This document shows positions 24,256 to 27,080 of a stretch of 27,080 bases of DNA, piece by piece (position 1 is the first letter of the stretch; each line of letters begins with the position of its first letter). Origin of the DNA: Actinomycetes bacterium (GTDB lineage Bacteria; Actinomycetota; Actinomycetes; Nanopelagicales; Nanopelagicaceae); contig BJFZ01000017.1 in NCBI GenBank assembly GCA_014190175.1, forward strand, positions 1 through 27,080, read 5' to 3'. The notes under the pieces were generated by a model that was not told the origin of the DNA, did not search any database, and worked only from the letters and a program-made list of their open reading frames with translations. The position numbers were made by a program, and so were the translations under genes.

Positions 24256-25368
24256 ATGAGCGAGATCGAGTTAGCACCCGGCAAGCGTGCTAGACAGGCT
24301 TATTCATTTAGCGACATTGGAATTGTGCCAAGTCGTCGTACTCGGGATCCAGAGAATGTTTCCACCTCATGGCAGATTGATGCGTACAAATTTGATATTC
24401 CAATGATGGCCGCTCCAATGGATTCAGTCGTATCTCCAGAAACTGCGATTGAGATCGGAAAATTAGGTGGTATTGGAGTCCTTAATTTAGAGGGACTTTG
24501 GACTCGTTATGAGAATCCACGGATTCCACTTGGTGAAATTGCATCAGTCCCAGATCATCAAGCAACTCGTAGAATGCAAGAGTTGTATCAAGAGCCGATC
24601 AAACCAGAGTTAATTAAAGAACGGATCGCGCAAATTCGTGAAGCAGGAGTTACTGTCGCCGCCGCACTTTCACCAGGGCGTACTGCAGCACTCGCTAAAG
24701 TTGTTATTGATGCAGGCGTGGATTTATTTGTGATTCGCGGAACCACAGTTAGCGCCGAACATGTTTCAACTGGCGATCACGCACTTAATTTAAAGAAGTT
24801 TATTTACGAATTAGATGTCCCAGTAATTGTTGGCGGATGTGCAACTGCAACTGGTGCACTTCACTTAATGCGCGCTGGCGCTGCTGGTGTACTAGTTGGT
24901 TTTGGTGGGGGAGCCGCGCACACCACTCGCCAAGTACTTGGAATTGCGGTACCGATGGCAACAGCGGTTGCTGAAGTTGCTGCGGCCCGCCGCGAATATC
25001 TAGATGAATCAGGTGGACGTTATGTTCATGTTATCGCCGATGGTTCAGTAACTAGAAGTGGTGATATCGCGAAAGCGATTGCATGTGGTGCGGATGCAGT
25101 AATGATGGGATCTCCACTTGCTAAAGCAGTTGAAGCACCAGGTAAAGGATGGCACTGGGGCAGCGAAGCCAGTCACAACACACTGCCACGTGGTGAACGA
25201 GTACATGTTGGCACTGTTGGAACACTTGCTGAAATTTTTAATGGCCCGTCACGCACCGCTGATGGCTCGATGAATTTAGTTGGATCGTTGCGTCGTGCAA
25301 TTTCAACAAGTGGTTATTCAGATGTAAAGGAATTCCAACGGGTTGAGGTGGTTATCCATCGCGCGTGA
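24256..25368 (+). CDS. guaB3: GuaB3-type IMP dehydrogenase/GMP reductase family protein
   Basis: 370-aa TIM-barrel protein of the IMPDH/GMPR superfamily with no CBS domain, the paralogue that follows guaB in actinobacteria (guaB2-guaB3 in M. tuberculosis). Visible motifs are [94 protein letters not shown] and [29 protein letters not shown]. In the loop aligned with GPGSICTTR of the IMPDH, this protein reads GGGAAHTTR, so His222 stands at the catalytic cysteine position. The reaction it carries out is therefore uncertain. It starts 22 bases after guaB and overlaps guaA by 26 bases, which ties it to GMP metabolism. Confidence 0.9.
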   Translation: MSEIELAPGKRARQAYSFSDIGIVPSRRTRDPENVSTSWQIDAYKFDIPMMAAPMDSVVSPETAIEIGKLGGIGVLNLEGLWTRYENPRIPLGEIASVPDHQATRRMQELYQEPIKPELIKERIAQIREAGVTVAAALSPGRTAALAKVVIDAGVDLFVIRGTTVSAEHVSTGDHALNLKKFIYELDVPVIVGGCATATGALHLMRAGAAGVLVGFGGGAAHTTRQVLGIAVPMATAVAEVAAARREYLDESGGRYVHVIADGSVTRSGDIAKAIACGADAVMMGSPLAKAVEAPGKGWHWGSEASHNTLPRGERVHVGTVGTLAEIFNGPSRTADGSMNLVGSLRRAISTSGYSDVKEFQRVEVVIHRA

Positions 25369-26902
25369 TTTAGTTCTTGTTGTTGATTTTGGAGCGCAAT
25401 ACGCACAATTAATTGCTCGTCGCGTGCGCGAAGTAAATATTTACAGCGAAATAATTCCTTCAACAATAACTGTTGCCCAGATCGCTGCGTTAAATCCAAA
25501 AGCAATAATTCTTTCGGGTGGACCTTCAAGTGTTTATGCCCCTGAAGCCCCAAAGTTAGATTCCGCACTTTTTGAAACAGAGATACCAATCTTTGGTATT
25601 TGTTATGGCTTTCAAGTCATGGCCGCAGCACTCGGCGGGCAAGTAGCTAAAACTGGTAAATCCGAATATGGCCGAACTGAATTTAAAGTTGAGAACTCAA
25701 AAGGTTTACTTTCTGGCCTTCCTGCACAGCAACAGGTATGGATGTCCCATGGCGATAGCGTCACTAGCGCCCCTAGAGGATTTGTGACAACTGGTTCAAC
25801 TGCGCAAACTTCAATCGCTGCTTTTGAAAGTAGTGATGGAAAATTAGCCGGAGTGCAATTCCATCCTGAAGTATTGCATTCAACTCACGGCCAAGAGATT
25901 TTGCGCCGTTGGTTGATTGATGTCGTTGGTTGTAATCCAAATTGGACAAGTGCGAATATCGCCGAAGAACAGATCGCGCTGATTAAGAGCCAAGTAGGCG
26001 ATGCTCGTGCTATCTGCGGTTTATCTGGAGGAGTTGATTCCGCTGTTGCTGCTGCGATAGTTCAGCAAGCGATTGGCAAACAGTTAACTTGCGTATTTGT
26101 CGATCATGGACTTTTGCGAAGTGGTGAAGTGGAACAGGTTGAACGTGATTTTGTTGCCGCAACTGGAATTATCTTAAAAACCGTAGATGCGAAAGAAACT
26201 TTTTTGAACGCTTTGAAAGGCGTTATAGATCCAGAAGAGAAGCGAAAGATCATTGGTCGAGAGTTTATTCGGGCTTTTGAAGCGGCTGCACGCGAAATTG
26301 CCACAACTGAAGTTAAATTCTTAGTACAAGGAACTTTATATCCAGATGTAGTTGAATCTGGTGGTGGTACTGGAACTGCAAATATAAAGAGCCACCACAA
26401 TGTAGGTGGGCTTCCAGATGATCTTAAATTTGAATTGGTAGAACCATTACGCGCTTTATTTAAAGATGAAGTTCGTGCAGTTGGGTTGCAATTGAATCTG
26501 CCAGAAGAAATAGTTTGGCGCCAACCATTTCCTGGCCCTGGGCTTGCAATTCGGATTATCGGAGAAGTTACTCAAGAGCGTTTAGATCTATTGCGTGAAG
26601 CAGATCTGATTGTTCGTGATGAATTACATGCTGCTGGTTTGGATCGTGAAATTTGGCAATGCCCAGTTGTTTTACTTGCAGATGTGCGAAGTGTTGGAGT
26701 GCAAGGCGATGGTCGCACTTACGGACATCCAATTGTTTTGCGTCCAGTATCGAGTGAAGATGCAATGACCGCTGATTGGTCGAGATTGCCTTATGAGGTT
26801 CTCGCTAAAATTTCTAATCGAATCACGAATGAAGTTGCTGGAATCAATCGAGTGACTTTAGATATCACGAGTAAGCCCCCTGGAACTATTGAGTGGGAGT
26901 AA
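25343..26902 (+). CDS. guaA: GMP synthase (glutamine-hydrolysing)
   Basis: Converts XMP to GMP using ATP and glutamine. The class I glutaminase domain carries the nucleophile Cys87 (GICYGFQ) and the His174/Glu176 pair (FHPE). The ATP-pyrophosphatase domain has the PP-loop LSGGVDS (227-233), and the C-terminal dimerisation domain ends with the family's [13 protein letters not shown]. It is 519 aa, a normal length. The only possible start is the TTG at 25343: an in-frame stop lies 16 bases further up and no ATG or GTG occurs before [20 protein letters not shown]. This makes a 26-base overlap with guaB3, so translation is probably coupled. With guaB and guaB3 it forms a complete IMP-to-GMP module. 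Confidence 0.97.
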   Translation: MRWLSIARDLVLVVDFGAQYAQLIARRVREVNIYSEIIPSTITVAQIAALNPKAIILSGGPSSVYAPEAPKLDSALFETEIPIFGICYGFQVMAAALGGQVAKTGKSEYGRTEFKVENSKGLLSGLPAQQQVWMSHGDSVTSAPRGFVTTGSTAQTSIAAFESSDGKLAGVQFHPEVLHSTHGQEILRRWLIDVVGCNPNWTSANIAEEQIALIKSQVGDARAICGLSGGVDSAVAAAIVQQAIGKQLTCVFVDHGLLRSGEVEQVERDFVAATGIILKTVDAKETFLNALKGVIDPEEKRKIIGREFIRAFEAAAREIATTEVKFLVQGTLYPDVVESGGGTGTANIKSHHNVGGLPDDLKFELVEPLRALFKDEVRAVGLQLNLPEEIVWRQPFPGPGLAIRIIGEVTQERLDLLREADLIVRDELHAAGLDREIWQCPVVLLADVRSVGVQGDGRTYGHPIVLRPVSSEDAMTADWSRLPYEVLAKISNRITNEVAGINRVTLDITSKPPGTIEWE

Positions 26903-26905
26903 TTG

Positions 26906-27080
26906 TTAATTTGTATTAACGATTCGGAATGCTTCAGCAATCCGTCCTTCAGGAAAACCGGCTGCTTCTGCATTTCGCGTTCCCCACTCTTTAACTAAAT
27001 TTTCCAACTCTGGGTTATGTGAAGTTTGAGATGCATGAGCGTGCAATGTTTTCATTTTCATCTCAAAAGTGTCAGTGATA
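26906..27080 (-). CDS. PIG-L/LmbE-type deacetylase, C-terminal part
   Basis: A minus-strand reading frame enters from the right edge and stops at 26908-26906, convergent with guaA and only 3 bases from its stop. The 58 visible residues include KMKTLHAHASQTSHNPELENLVKEWG and, at the end, EAGFPEGRIAEAFRIVNTN. The AHASQ-plus-AEAFR pattern is what the C-terminus of PIG-L family (LmbE-like) N-acetylglucosamine deacetylases looks like. The catalytic PxxDD motif would be off the window, so neither the enzyme activity nor the substrate can be assigned. The family includes enzymes of mycothiol and glycolipid metabolism. The stop region contains a weak AT-only hairpin (gttaat/attaac, 26905-26920). Confidence 0.65.
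   Translation of the reverse strand, partial: ITDTFEMKMKTLHAHASQTSHNPELENLVKEWGTRNAEAAGFPEGRIAEAFRIVNTN

Overview
This window reads as a stretch of core chromosome from a low-G+C, streamlined actinobacterium. The actinobacterial signs are a WhiB-family Fe-S regulator of the WhiD/WhiB3 type, groES followed by a GroEL with a His-rich tail, a TsaB-RimI fusion, a GuaB3 paralogue next to guaB, and an RpoA N-terminus typical of the phylum. Gene order follows the rpsK-to-guaA segment known from Mycobacterium and Streptomyces. The A+T-rich sequence, start/stop overlaps of 1 to 8 bases and very short spacers fit freshwater planktonic actinobacteria of the acI type (Nanopelagicales). That lineage assignment is an inference from style; no marker search was possible.

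Layout. (1) 1-4869: the end of the alpha ribosomal operon (rpsK partial, rpsD, rpoA, rplQ, truA), then rplM-rpsI behind a probable promoter at 3782-3811. (2) 4901-10256: cell-envelope precursor genes: glmM and glmS (UDP-GlcNAc supply), a PAP2-type membrane phosphatase, acpS and alr (D-alanine). (3) 10258-16985: an accessory block: a complete branched-chain-amino-acid-type (HAAT) ABC importer in the order ATPase, ATPase, permease, permease, binding protein, followed 2 bases later by a large secreted alpha/beta-hydrolase-like protein and a strong terminator. The block lies between alr and tsaE, which are neighbours in Mycobacterium tuberculosis. (4) 16990-19563: the t6A37 tRNA modification genes tsaE, tsaB-rimI and tsaD, overlapping one another. 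(5) 19576-21735: a heat-shock promoter with a CIRCE operator, groES, groEL and a bidirectional terminator. (6) 21748-23047: whiB on the minus strand, divergent from a MerR-family regulator with a B12-binding-type domain (CarH/LitR-like). (7) 23121-26902: GMP synthesis: an IMP dehydrogenase naturally lacking its CBS (Bateman) domain, the GuaB3 paralogue and guaA. (8) 26906-27080, minus strand: the C-terminal end of a probable PIG-L/LmbE-type deacetylase.

Most of the window is housekeeping. The parts most worth a second look are the importer plus secreted-hydrolase block, which looks like an orphan extracellular scavenging system; the CarH-like candidate light/B12 sensor beside whiB; the Bateman-less IMP dehydrogenase paired with a GuaB3 that has no catalytic cysteine; and a set of short tandem repeats at the 3' ends of ribosomal protein genes, including a four-copy 30-bp repeat that gives L17 a histone-H1-like basic tail. 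No tRNA, rRNA, CRISPR array, insertion sequence, phage gene or defence system was seen. No gene-free stretch exceeds about 180 bases.
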